DNA of 64,000 nt. Source: Mumia sp. zg.B17 (GTDB lineage: Bacteria > Actinomycetota > Actinomycetes > Propionibacteriales > Nocardioidaceae). The notes under the pieces were generated by a model, which was not told the DNA's origin, did no database searches, and worked only from the letters and a program-made list of their open reading frames with translations. Below, in pieces: positions 8,923-17,223 of the stretch. The position numbers and the translations under genes were made by a program. Location of the stretch: the NCBI RefSeq assembly GCF_019550915.1, contig NZ_JAHWCI010000002.1, positions 186,001 to 250,000 on the forward strand, read 5' to 3'. The stretch's first letter is position 1, and each line of letters begins with the position of its first letter.

Positions 8923-10226
8923 GAGCGGATCACCTCCACGTCACCGAGGGAGACGTCGATGCTGAGGATGAGGTCGGGGAGCGAGGAGTCGTCGTGCACG
9001 TCCAGCGACGTCTGCACGCCGCCGCGCTGGTAGCCGAGGGCTGTGATCGAGCCGGCGCCGACGGAGGCGTCGAGGTCGATGTCGAGGGTGGCGGGGACGT
9101 ACACCCTGACGCCACCCAGACCGACCTCCAGCTCGAGCCGGCGCCCGTCCAGGGCCGCGGGGTCGGAGACCTGCCGCAGGTCCACCACGACCTCGCCCGT
9201 CCCGACCGCGTAGCCGGACCTCAGGTCCGCCGCGCTGGTCGGCACGGTCTCGATCCGGCCGGCGTCCAGGCGTGGGATGACGGTGGAGACAGCGAGGACC
9301 ATGACGGCGAGGATGGCCGGCAGGATCAACGGACGAGCGTTGCCGAACACCGTGCCGATCAGCATGCCCAGCGCGAGTGTGCCCGTCGCCGCCGCGGCGT
9401 AGACCGACGGCGCGAGGTCGCCCTGGGTGGCGACGAGCGTGACGCCGGTGACGATGAGCATCACCGACAGGGTGATGACGGTCAGCGTCCCGCGGTCGTG
9501 CCGCGGGTTCGGCCGCTTGGGCGGCTTCACCGGGGCGGGTTGAGGAGCGGAACCCCACGCTGGTCCGGGTGGTCCTGGCGGCACAGGAGGCACGGCGGCG
9601 TACGACGGGGCTCCGGTCGGCGCGAAGGGCGTCGCGGTCACCGGCGCCGGAGCGGTCGGCGCCCACGGCGGAGGAGCGTACGAGGGCGCCGGCGGAGGCG
9701 GCACGTTCGGCGGCGGCGTGACCGAGGAGGTGCCGGAGTCCCGCCGCTCCTGGTACTCGCGGTAGCCGACCCACGCGATGACGACCAGCGCCGCGACCCA
9801 CAGCGGGCCGATCTGCCATCCCCAGCCCCAGGTCCACGTGACCGCGATCAGCCCCGCGGCCCCGAGACCGACGAGACGGATCTGGGGCTCGCTGTCGCCC
9901 AGTCCCAACCATCGCTTGAGATAGCTCTCGCCCGTCCGCTCGTCCGGAATCAGGATCCATGAGGCGACGTAGGCGATGACACCACCGAACCCCACGAGGG
10001 TGAAGACCGCGAACAGGATGCGCGGGATGACCGGGTCGATCCCGAGCGTCCGCCCGATGCCCGCGCACACCCCGGCCACCATGCGTCCGCTCTCGGTCCG
10101 CCGGATGTCGGTCAGCGAACCGGTGGTCGGTGGTCGGGCCGCGCCCTCGGGCGCGGTGCTCGAGCCGGTCCCGAGGCTCGCCGGTGGTGTCACCGGGTCC
10201 TCGGGGCGTGAGGTCGTGTCGTCCAT
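8919..10226 (-). CDS. PspC-domain protein with LiaF-like C-terminal domain
   Basis: A 435-residue membrane protein. Residues about 40-100 form a PspC domain (MVAGVCAGIGRTLGIDPVIP and a WILIPDE end). Further spans follow near 115-150, then a Pro-rich linker (about 165-245), then more spans. The C-terminal domain resembles the LiaF/DUF2154 adhesin-like fold, with repeating beta segments such as LELEVGLGGVRVYVPATLDI and a final SIDVSLGDVEVIRS. LiaF-type proteins repress an envelope-stress sensor kinase until cell-wall damage occurs (family knowledge). The divergent gene here is a PspC-containing histidine kinase, so a similar inhibitor role is likely. Start ATG 10226 has AGGATGGAG upstream; a longer open frame to 10880 is not used. 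Confidence 0.88.
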   Translation of the reverse strand: MDDTTSRPEDPVTPPASLGTGSSTAPEGAARPPTTGSLTDIRRTESGRMVAGVCAGIGRTLGIDPVIPRILFAVFTLVGFGGVIAYVASWILIPDERTGESYLKRWLGLGDSEPQIRLVGLGAAGLIAVTWTWGWGWQIGPLWVAALVVIAWVGYREYQERRDSGTSSVTPPPNVPPPPAPSYAPPPWAPTAPAPVTATPFAPTGAPSYAAVPPVPPGPPGPAWGSAPQPAPVKPPKRPNPRHDRGTLTVITLSVMLIVTGVTLVATQGDLAPSVYAAAATGTLALGMLIGTVFGNARPLILPAILAVMVLAVSTVIPRLDAGRIETVPTSAADLRSGYAVGTGEVVVDLRQVSDPAALDGRRLELEVGLGGVRVYVPATLDIDLDASVGAGSITALGYQRGGVQTSLDVHDDSSLPDLILSIDVSLGDVEVIRS

Positions 10227-10330
10227 GGCTCCATCCTGCTCGGCTTGTGTCACTTGGAGTATGGGTGAGACCCCTGGTCCGCACCCGGTGCGCGCCGGCC
10301 CGCCCCAGGGTCGCTCAGGGGTCGATCCGG

Positions 10331-10345
10331 CTGGTCCGAGACCAG
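10331..10345. promoter_or_regulatory. Dyad between divergent PspC/LiaF-like and kinase genes
   Basis: A perfect inverted repeat, CTGGTC and GACCAG with a 3-base spacer, lies 8-23 bases before the kinase start in the 130-bp divergent region. A second CTGGTCCG copy lies about 65 bases away near 10276. It may be an operator for the NarL-type response regulator encoded at 11658 (inference). Confidence 0.35.
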
Positions 10346-10368
10346 TGCCGCGTGTGACGATCGACAGC

Positions 10369-11661
10369 GTGACCATCAGTGCGACACCGGTGAGACGGCT
10401 CTCCCGATCCGCGAGCCCACGCGTTCTCGGCGGGGTGGCGCAGGGACTCGCCGACCACCTCGGCGTCCCTGTCCTGTGGGTGCGGCTCGCGTTCGTCGTG
10501 GGCACGCTGTTCCAGCTCGCCGGCGTCCTGGCGTACGTCGCCTTCTGGGTCTTCGTCCCGCTGGGGAGCGCCGATGGCTCGCCCGGGCTGGCCAGTGCGA
10601 CCCGCCGCGGGCTGCGGCTCGACGAGGACGAGGCGACACCGCCGTCGAACAGGATGACCCTGCAGACCACCGCGCTCGTCGTGCTCGGTGTCGGCGTGGC
10701 GTGGTTCGTCCTGGGCAGCGACAGGGTCTCGAGCCTCGTCTTCCCCGCTGTCCTGGCGATCGCCGGCTTCGCGCTCATCTGGCGCCAGGCCGACGACCGG
10801 TTGCTGCGCCGCTGGGTCAGGGTGACGTCAGGATGGGCCGCCGTGCTGAGGATGGCGGCCGGCGCCCTGCTGGTGCTCATCGCCTACGGCGTGTTCGTGG
10901 CGCAGCTCGGGGGCGGTCTGGGGTCGGCCGCCCAGCTGCTCGCGGCGCTGGTCGTCGCCGTCGCCGGCGCCGGCCTGCTGCTCGGGCCGTGGATCGTACG
11001 CCTGGTCAGTGATCTCGCCGCCGAGCGGCGCGAGCGCGTGCGGTCGCAGGAGCGGGCCGACGTGGCGGCCCACCTCCACGACTCCGTCCTTCAGACCCTG
11101 GCGCTGCTGCAGAAGAACGCGAACGACCCGGCGCAGGTCGCGACGCTCGCCCGGCGTCAGGAGCGGGAGCTGCGCGACTGGCTGTACGGCGAGCCGGCCG
11201 ACGACGACGGCTCCACGCTACGGACCGGCCTGGTCGCCGACGCCGCCGAGATCGAGACGACCTATCGGGTGCCGATCGAGGTCGTCGGGGTCGGTGACCT
11301 CGATCCGGACGTCGACGTGGAGGCGCTGCGTGCGGCCGCGCGCGAGGCCATGACGAACGCGGCGAAGCACTCCGGTGCCGACCGCATCGACGTCTACGTC
11401 GAGGTCGGGAGCGCGGCGGCGGAGGTCTTCGTGCGCGACCGCGGCGTCGGGTTCGACCCGTCGGCGATCCCGGAGGACCGGTTGGGCATCCGCCGCTCGT
11501 TGGTGGCGCGCATGCACAGGCACGGCGGCACGGCCGTCGTACGCTCAGGACCAGGGGAGGGCACGGAGGTTCGACTCGCGCTGCCCCTCGTACGAGACAA
11601 GGCGCCCAACGGCGCACACGAGGCTGCGCGCAACGGCGCGGACGGAGGAGGAGACGCGTGA
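10369..11661 (+). CDS. PspC-domain sensor histidine kinase (NarL-type partner)
   Basis: A 430-residue sensor kinase. A PspC domain occupies about residues 10-65 (RVLGGVAQGLADHLGVPVLW then WVFVPLG). Several membrane spans follow to about residue 220. The HisKA_3 helix is ADVAAHLHDSVLQTLALLQK, whose first His-Asp pair holds the phospho-acceptor. The HATPase domain has the N-box REAMTNAAKHSGA and G-box DRGVGFDP. An in-frame GTG at 10354 is an equally possible start, as neither has a clear ribosome site. It overlaps the response regulator by 4 bases (GTGA) and is divergent from the PspC/LiaF-like gene, forming a self-contained envelope-stress system (inference). Confidence 0.92.
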   Translation: MTISATPVRRLSRSASPRVLGGVAQGLADHLGVPVLWVRLAFVVGTLFQLAGVLAYVAFWVFVPLGSADGSPGLASATRRGLRLDEDEATPPSNRMTLQTTALVVLGVGVAWFVLGSDRVSSLVFPAVLAIAGFALIWRQADDRLLRRWVRVTSGWAAVLRMAAGALLVLIAYGVFVAQLGGGLGSAAQLLAALVVAVAGAGLLLGPWIVRLVSDLAAERRERVRSQERADVAAHLHDSVLQTLALLQKNANDPAQVATLARRQERELRDWLYGEPADDDGSTLRTGLVADAAEIETTYRVPIEVVGVGDLDPDVDVEALRAAAREAMTNAAKHSGADRIDVYVEVGSAAAEVFVRDRGVGFDPSAIPEDRLGIRRSLVARMHRHGGTAVVRSGPGEGTEVRLALPLVRDKAPNGAHEAARNGADGGGDA

Positions 11662-12326
11662 GCACCCCGACGCAGACCGGCAGCTTGAGGGACCTCGGCG
11701 TCCTGCTCGTCGACGACCACGCGATGTTCCGGACGGGTGTGCGGGCCGAGCTCGGCAGCACGGTCCGGATCGTGGCGGAGGCCGGGGACGTCGACGAGGC
11801 GGTGCGTGCGGTGGAGTCGTACCGTCCCGACGTGGTCCTGCTCGACGTCCACCTCCCGGGAGGCGGCGGTGCGGAGGTCCTCCGCCGGGTCGCGACCCGC
11901 TACCCGGACACGAAGTTCCTCGCCCTGTCGGTGAGCGACGCCGCCGAGGACGTCATCGGGGTGATCCGCGCGGGCGCCCGGGGCTACGTCACCAAGAACA
12001 TCACGGGCGACGAGCTGGTGGACGCGATCCGTCGGGTGGCCGGTGGCGACGCGGTCTTCTCGCCGCGGCTGGCGGGATTCGTGCTCGACGCGTTCGCGGG
12101 GACGATCGAGGTCGCGCAGGTCGACTCCGACCTCGACCGGCTCACCGAGCGCGAACGTGAGGTGATGCGCCTGATCGCCCGTGGCTACGCCTACAAGGAG
12201 GTCGCCAAGGAGCTCTTCATCTCCGTGAAGACCGTCGAGACCCACGTGTCGTCCGTGCTGCGCAAGCTCCAGCTGTCGAGCCGTCACGAGCTCACCCGGT
12301 GGGCCAACGACCGCCGCCTGATCTGA
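11658..12326 (+). CDS. NarL/LuxR-family response regulator
   Basis: A 222-residue response regulator. The receiver domain (about 14-130) has the acidic pair in LLVDDHAMFR, the phospho-acceptor Asp in PDVVLLDVHLPG and the Lys in RGYVTKN. The C-terminal LuxR-type helix-turn-helix reads LTEREREVMRLIARGYAYKE followed by ISVKTVETHVSSVLRKLQL. The start GTG lies inside the kinase stop (GTGA), so the pair is co-translated. It likely regulates the adjacent PspC genes, whose divergent promoter region contains a CTGGTC dyad. Confidence 0.95.
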   Translation: MSTPTQTGSLRDLGVLLVDDHAMFRTGVRAELGSTVRIVAEAGDVDEAVRAVESYRPDVVLLDVHLPGGGGAEVLRRVATRYPDTKFLALSVSDAAEDVIGVIRAGARGYVTKNITGDELVDAIRRVAGGDAVFSPRLAGFVLDAFAGTIEVAQVDSDLDRLTEREREVMRLIARGYAYKEVAKELFISVKTVETHVSSVLRKLQLSSRHELTRWANDRRLI

Positions 12327-12339
12327 GGCGCCCCGGACA

Positions 12340-12357
12340 GCGCCCTTGGGCGGCGCT
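12340..12357. terminator. Weak hairpin after the response regulator
   Basis: An imperfect GC-rich hairpin (AGCGCC, 4-base loop, then GGCG-GCGCT with one bulge) lies 14 bases after the response-regulator stop. It has no T-tract, so terminator function is uncertain. Confidence 0.3.
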
Positions 12358-12400
12358 CAACCGTGTCGCCGGTGTCGGTGCGGCACGGTAGACAAGACGC

Positions 12401-13738
12401 ATGAGATGCCAGTTCGTGCCGCCGTACCTCCTCGACCGGCTCGCCGATGTCGGCCACGGCCACGCCGTCGACTTGTTCGGCCGCACCCGTGGGCTCGACG
12501 AGCGGCTGAGGGAGCGGCGCGCGACGACGTCACCGTCGGTCGCGCAGCCGCCCGACGCGGACGGGACCAAGACGATCTACAGCGCCGGGGGTGGGACGAG
12601 CCTGCCGGGCGACAAGGTCCGCGGTGACGCCGACCCGCCGACGGGAGACCAGGCGGTCGACGAGGCGTACGACAGCACCGGCATCGTGCACGAGCTGTTC
12701 TCCACCGTCTACGGACGCAGTGGCATCGATGACGCAGGCAGCACCGTCACCGTCACGGTCCACTTCGGGCGGGCCTACGACAACGCCTTCTGGGACGGTG
12801 ACCAGCTGGTGTTCGGTGACGGAGACGGCGAGGTGTTCGAGCGGTTCACCAAACCGCCTGACGTGCTCTTCCACGAGTTCACCCACGGCGTCACGCAGTT
12901 CACCGCGGACCTGCGCTACTCGGGTCAGTCCGGTGCGCTCAACGAGTCGGTGTCCGACTGCTTCGCGGCCATGGCGCTCCAGCGCCAGTTCGACCAGACC
13001 GCCGAGCAGGCCGACTGGTTGATCGGCGAGGGCCTCTTCAAGCCGAGCATCAACGCCGTCGCGCTCCGCTCGATGCGCGAGCCCGGCACGGCGTACGACG
13101 ACCCGCTGCTGGGCAGGGACCCGCAGGTCGGGTCCATGCGCGACTACGTCGAGACCACGGCCGACAACGGTGGCGTGCACATCAACTCCGGCATCCCCAA
13201 CAAGGCGTTCACCCTCGCGGCGCTGCGCCTGGGCGGCTACACGTGGGAGCGCACCGGGAGGATTTGGTACGCCGCGCTGACCGGGGACGCGGTCGGACGT
13301 GACAGCGGGTTCGGCGAGTTCGCTGCCGCGACGGTCGCCGCGGCGGGGGACCTCTACGGCGAGGAGGAGGCCGACGCCGTGAGCGCGGCGTGGGAGGAGG
13401 TCGGTGTCACCCCGGGTCTCGATGCCGCGGATGCGGGCGCTCCGGCCCGTCGCTCGGGGCGGATCGTGGTGTCGCGCACGGGCGGCTTCACCGGCGTGGT
13501 GCGCGAGGCCGCGGTCGACGCCGACGAGGGGCCTCTCGGGGCCGAAGTGGCGTCGATTCTCCAGCAGGTCAACTTCACGGCGCTGCCCATCCGCGACGCC
13601 GATCCGCGGGGCGCCGACCGGTTCACCTACACGTTCACGTACGGCGACCAGCAGGTGACGGTCCCGGAGAGCGCGCTCACTCCCGAGCTCGAGCGGGTGG
13701 CCACGTTGGTTCTCGGCCGGTTGGCAGATACCCCCTAG
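12401..13738 (+). CDS. M4 metalloprotease (protealysin-like) with C-terminal emfourin-like domain
   Basis: A 445-residue thermolysin-family zinc protease with no signal peptide. It starts MRCQFVPPYLLDRLADVG, which holds the PPYLLxRL motif of the short propeptide in protealysin-like proteases. The catalytic site is complete: HEFTH (about 159-163), the third zinc ligand in ALNESVSD and the catalytic His in GGVHINSGIPNKAF. After residue about 350 comes an extra 95-residue domain, SGRIVVSRTGGFTGVVREA ending VLGRLADTP. It resembles emfourin (protealysin inhibitor), which in other bacteria is usually a separate gene beside the protease. The natural reading is a protease that carries its own inhibitor or regulator. 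A TAGACA hexamer 6 bases before ATG is a possible leaderless -10. Confidence 0.92.
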   Translation: MRCQFVPPYLLDRLADVGHGHAVDLFGRTRGLDERLRERRATTSPSVAQPPDADGTKTIYSAGGGTSLPGDKVRGDADPPTGDQAVDEAYDSTGIVHELFSTVYGRSGIDDAGSTVTVTVHFGRAYDNAFWDGDQLVFGDGDGEVFERFTKPPDVLFHEFTHGVTQFTADLRYSGQSGALNESVSDCFAAMALQRQFDQTAEQADWLIGEGLFKPSINAVALRSMREPGTAYDDPLLGRDPQVGSMRDYVETTADNGGVHINSGIPNKAFTLAALRLGGYTWERTGRIWYAALTGDAVGRDSGFGEFAAATVAAAGDLYGEEEADAVSAAWEEVGVTPGLDAADAGAPARRSGRIVVSRTGGFTGVVREAAVDADEGPLGAEVASILQQVNFTALPIRDADPRGADRFTYTFTYGDQQVTVPESALTPELERVATLVLGRLADTP

Positions 13739-13747
13739 GGGTATACT
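13728..13747 (+). promoter_or_regulatory. CsoR-like copper operator overlapping the P1B-ATPase promoter
   Basis: Arms ATACCCC (13728-13734) and GGGGTAT (13738-13744) are perfect inverted repeats with a 3-base spacer. This matches the GC-tract operator shape known for CsoR-family copper repressors in actinobacteria. It covers the stop codon of the protease gene (TAG 13736-13738) and overlaps a TATACT -10 (13742-13747) that lies 9 bases before the ATPase ATG. Copper binding by CsoR would release the promoter. No csoR gene is in the window. Confidence 0.7.
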
Positions 13748-13756
13748 GTCGGTGGC

Positions 13757-15862
13757 ATGAGCGGCCATCACCACGGGCCGGGGATGCCCACGCAACACGT
13801 GCACGGCAGACACGCAGGTCACGCCCACGACCCGGACATGGCGGGCCACGAGGGTCACGAGATGGCGGGCGAGGGGCACGCGGGCCACGGCGACCACGTC
13901 GGTCAGTTCCGTCGTCTGTTCTGGATCATGCTCGTCATCGCCGTGCCCGTCGTGGGCTTCTCCGGCATGTTCGCGGACATCGTCGGCTACGACCTTCCTG
14001 ACGCGACCTGGGTCGGCTGGGTCTCTCCGCTGATCGGCACCGTGATGTACGCCTGGGGCGGCCAGCCGTTCCTGAGCGGCGCCGTGAGCGAGATCCGTGC
14101 ACGCCAGCCGGGCATGATGCTGCTCATCGGGCTCGCGATCACCGTCGCGTTCGTGTCGTCGTGGGGTGCGAGTCTCGGGATCCTCCACCACCAGCTCGAC
14201 TTCTGGTGGGAGCTCGCGCTGCTGATCGTCATCATGCTGCTCGGTCACTGGATCGAGATGCGCTCGCTCGCGCAGACGACCTCCGCGCTCGACTCGCTGG
14301 CGGCGCTCCTGCCGGACGAGGCAGAGCGTGTCGAGGGCGACCAGATCGTGACCGTCGCGCCGTCCCGGCTGCGGGTCGGCGACCTGGTCGTCGTACGCCC
14401 CGGTGGCAGCGTCCCCGCGGACGGACGCATCGTGGAGGGCGCCGCCGACATCGACGAGTCGATGGTGACGGGGGAGTCGCGGCCGGTCCCGCGCGGCGTC
14501 GGGGATCCCGTGGTCGCGGGGACGGTTGCCACCGACTCCGGTCTGCGGATCGAGGTCACCGCCGTCGGCGACCAGACCGCGCTCGCGGGCATCCAACGGC
14601 TGGTCACCGAGGCGCAAAGCTCGTCGTCGCGAGCCCAGCGCCTCGCCGACACCGCTGCCGCGTGGCTGTTCTGGTTCGCGCTGGGTGCTGCTCTGATCAC
14701 GGCACTGGTGTGGTCACTGATCGGTGAGCCCGACGAGGCGGTCGTCCGCACCATCACGGTCCTGGTCATCGCCTGTCCGCACGCCCTCGGGCTCGCCATT
14801 CCGCTGGTCGTGTCCATCGCGACCGAGCGCGCGGCCCGCGGCGGCGTCCTCGTCAAGGACCGGCTCGCCCTCGAGAGCATGCGCACCGTCGACGCGGTGC
14901 TGTTCGACAAGACCGGCACCCTGACCAAGGGCGAGCCCACCGTGACGGCCGTCGAGACCATCGGCGGGTGCAGCCCGGACGAGGTGCTCGCGCTCGCCGC
15001 CGCGGCGGAGTCCGACAGCGAGCACCCGCTCGCGAGGGCGATCACGGCCGCTGCTCGCGGCCGGGGTCTGACGGTGGGCGTCTCGGGCGGGTTCAGCTCG
15101 TCGCCGGCCGTGGGCGTGACCGCGGTGGTCGACGGCAGGCGGGTGCAGGTCGGAGGGCCCACGCTCCTCGAGCAGGAAGGCGGGCGCGAGCTCGGTGTGG
15201 CCGAGGCGTGGCGGACGAGGGGCGCGATCATCCTCCACGTCGTCGTCGACGGGGAGGTGGCGGGTGCGCTCGCGCTCGCTGACGAGGTGCGCGAGGAGTC
15301 GAGGCAGGCCGTGGACGCCCTGCACGCGATCGGGGTGCAGGTCGTGATGATCACCGGTGACGCCGAGGCGGTGGCGCGGGCGGTCGCCGACGAGCTGGGC
15401 ATCGACCGCGTCTACGCCGGTGTCCGCCCCGAGGACAAGGCTGCCAAAGTCTCCGAGCTGCAAGGAGAGGGACTCAAGGTCGCGATGGTCGGCGACGGCG
15501 TCAACGACGCACCGGCACTCGCCCAGGCCGACGTCGGGATCGCGATCGGCGCCGGCACCGACGTCGCGATCGCCTCTGCCGGCGTCATCCTGGCGAGCTC
15601 CGACCCGCGCTCGGTTCTCTCGGTGATCGCGCTGTCGCGGGCGACGTACCGCAAGATGAAGCAGAACCTCTGGTGGGCCGCGGGCTACAACCTGATCTCG
15701 GTGCCGCTCGCTGCGGGTGTCCTGGCGCCGGTCGGCTTCGTGCTCCCGATGTCGGTCGGAGCGATCCTGATGTCGGCGTCCACGGTGGTCGTCGCCCTCA
15801 ACGCGCAGCTGCTCCGCCGCCTCGACCTCCGTCCCGACGTCGTCGTACGAGACGTCGCCTGA
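13757..15862 (+). CDS. copB: P1B-type heavy-metal-exporting ATPase, CopB type
   Basis: A 701-residue P-type ATPase. The first 49 residues are His/Met-rich (MSGHHHGPGMPTQHVHGRHA and more), the usual metal-binding leader of CopB proteins. The transmembrane metal motif is CPH (about residues 340-342, in IACPHALGLAIP), characteristic of P1B-3 copper/silver exporters rather than CPC. The phosphorylation site DKTGT (about 384), the HP motif (SEHPLA) and the hinge GDGVNDAPAL are all present. It is expected to export copper from the cytoplasm using ATP. The promoter carries a CsoR-like operator. A perfect 19-bp bidirectional terminator follows. Confidence 0.93.
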   Translation: MSGHHHGPGMPTQHVHGRHAGHAHDPDMAGHEGHEMAGEGHAGHGDHVGQFRRLFWIMLVIAVPVVGFSGMFADIVGYDLPDATWVGWVSPLIGTVMYAWGGQPFLSGAVSEIRARQPGMMLLIGLAITVAFVSSWGASLGILHHQLDFWWELALLIVIMLLGHWIEMRSLAQTTSALDSLAALLPDEAERVEGDQIVTVAPSRLRVGDLVVVRPGGSVPADGRIVEGAADIDESMVTGESRPVPRGVGDPVVAGTVATDSGLRIEVTAVGDQTALAGIQRLVTEAQSSSSRAQRLADTAAAWLFWFALGAALITALVWSLIGEPDEAVVRTITVLVIACPHALGLAIPLVVSIATERAARGGVLVKDRLALESMRTVDAVLFDKTGTLTKGEPTVTAVETIGGCSPDEVLALAAAAESDSEHPLARAITAAARGRGLTVGVSGGFSSSPAVGVTAVVDGRRVQVGGPTLLEQEGGRELGVAEAWRTRGAIILHVVVDGEVAGALALADEVREESRQAVDALHAIGVQVVMITGDAEAVARAVADELGIDRVYAGVRPEDKAAKVSELQGEGLKVAMVGDGVNDAPALAQADVGIAIGAGTDVAIASAGVILASSDPRSVLSVIALSRATYRKMKQNLWWAAGYNLISVPLAAGVLAPVGFVLPMSVGAILMSASTVVVALNAQLLRRLDLRPDVVVRDVA

Positions 15863-15864
15863 GA

Positions 15865-15907
15865 CGACGATGCGTTCCGACCAGCGTGTGGTCGGAACGC
15901 ATCGTCG
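15865..15907. terminator. Bidirectional terminator between copB and desaturase
   Basis: Two perfect 19-bp arms (15865-15883 and 15889-15907) with a 5-base GCGTG loop lie between the two convergent stop codons. A stem this long works in both directions even without a T-tract (inference). Confidence 0.85.
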
Positions 15908-15926
15908 CTCAGCACGAGCCGTACGG

Positions 15927-17213
15927 TCAGGCGGCCGTTGCCAGCGCCTCGCGTGCGGCCTTCTCGGCCTCGCGCTTCTCGCGACGCAGCGCCTTCGACT
16001 CCGGCGAGTTGCCGACCTTGTACGGGTCGGACGGCTTCTTGCCGAGAGCGGCGAGCTGACGGGCGACGCTGCCGATCTGCTTCGAGAGACGACCGGTGTT
16101 GTAGTGCAGGTTGTACTTCTCGACGAGTCGGCGCACGTCCTTCGCGACCTCGGGATAGCGGCGCGCCGGGATGTCGGGGAAGAGGTGGTGCTCGATCTGG
16201 TAGGACAGGTTGCCCGACATCACGTGGAAGAGCTTGGAGCCGGTGATGTTCGCCGAGCCGAGCAGCTGGCGGAGGTACCACTGGCCGCGCGTCTCGTTCT
16301 GGGCCTCCTCCTCGGTGAACGTCTCCACCTCGGCGGGGAAGTGCCCGCAGAAGATGATGATGAACGTCCACACGTTGCGGATGATGTTGGCGGCGACGTT
16401 GCCGCCGAGCACGGCCAGCGGGACCCACCAGGCGGTGAACGGCACGAGCGCGACCGAGGCGAGCGGGAAGGCGACGTAGTCCTTGACGACCTGACGACGC
16501 ACCTTCTGAAGCGCACGCTTCTTGCGGGCGGTGAACTCAGCCTTGCTCATGCGGCCACCGAGGTACTCGTCCAGCTCGATGCCGTGGTACATCACGCCCC
16601 ACTCGAAGAAGAGCATGAGGAGCGACGCCAGCGGCAGGTTGAACCGGTGGCTCGGGTACCAGGGCTGCTCGTCGTCGATCCGGAACAGGTTGTAGCCGAT
16701 GTCCCGGTCCATGCCGTGGATGTTGGTGTAGGTGTGGTGGATGTAGTTGTGGCCGTGCTTCCAGTCCTGGGCCGGCGCCACGTTGTCCCACTCGTACTTC
16801 TTGCCGTCGACGACCGGGTCGTTCATCCAGTCGTACTGGCCGTGCATCACGTTGTGCCCGATCTCCATGTTCTCGAGGATCTTGGAGATGCCCAGGCTCG
16901 CGATGCCGCCGACGAAGGCGGGCGGGAAGAACGGCATGAAGACGCCGACGCGGCCGACGACGTCGCACACGCGCTGTGCCTTGATCACGCGGCGGATGTA
17001 GTCGGCGTCCTTCTGGCCGAGGTCGTCCAGGACGCGCTGGCGCACCTTGTCGAGCTCCTTGCCGAACTCCTCGAGCTGCTCGTACGTCATCAGGTCCAGC
17101 CCGATGGTGGCGCGGGTTGAGGCGTCCTCGCCGACGAGGGGGACGGGCGCCTGGTTGTGGTTGCTGGCGCTGAGCGGCTCGATCGGGGCGCGCTTCTTGC
17201 GGTAGTGGGACAT
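15927..17213 (-). CDS. Acyl-CoA/fatty acid desaturase (DesA3-like)
   Basis: A 428-residue membrane di-iron desaturase. The three His boxes are present: HNVMH (120-124), HNYIHH (155-160) and QIEHH near residue 335. Hydrophobic pairs lie around residues 90-110, 200-215 and 240-275. The layout matches actinobacterial acyl-CoA desaturases that insert a cis double bond using electrons from a partner reductase. That reductase is encoded directly upstream, 10 bp away on the same strand. The C-terminus is Lys/Glu-rich and probably cytosolic. The end product (for example oleoyl-CoA) is inferred from the family. Confidence 0.93.
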   Translation of the reverse strand: MSHYRKKRAPIEPLSASNHNQAPVPLVGEDASTRATIGLDLMTYEQLEEFGKELDKVRQRVLDDLGQKDADYIRRVIKAQRVCDVVGRVGVFMPFFPPAFVGGIASLGISKILENMEIGHNVMHGQYDWMNDPVVDGKKYEWDNVAPAQDWKHGHNYIHHTYTNIHGMDRDIGYNLFRIDDEQPWYPSHRFNLPLASLLMLFFEWGVMYHGIELDEYLGGRMSKAEFTARKKRALQKVRRQVVKDYVAFPLASVALVPFTAWWVPLAVLGGNVAANIIRNVWTFIIIFCGHFPAEVETFTEEEAQNETRGQWYLRQLLGSANITGSKLFHVMSGNLSYQIEHHLFPDIPARRYPEVAKDVRRLVEKYNLHYNTGRLSKQIGSVARQLAALGKKPSDPYKVGNSPESKALRREKREAEKAAREALATAA

Positions 17214-17223
17214 GGGTTACCTC

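Noticed and set aside
8919-10880. 653-residue frame as the full PspC/LiaF-like gene
   Set aside because: The part beyond 10226 overlaps the divergent kinase gene and is low-complexity Ser/Arg/Thr; ATG 10226 has a ribosome site.
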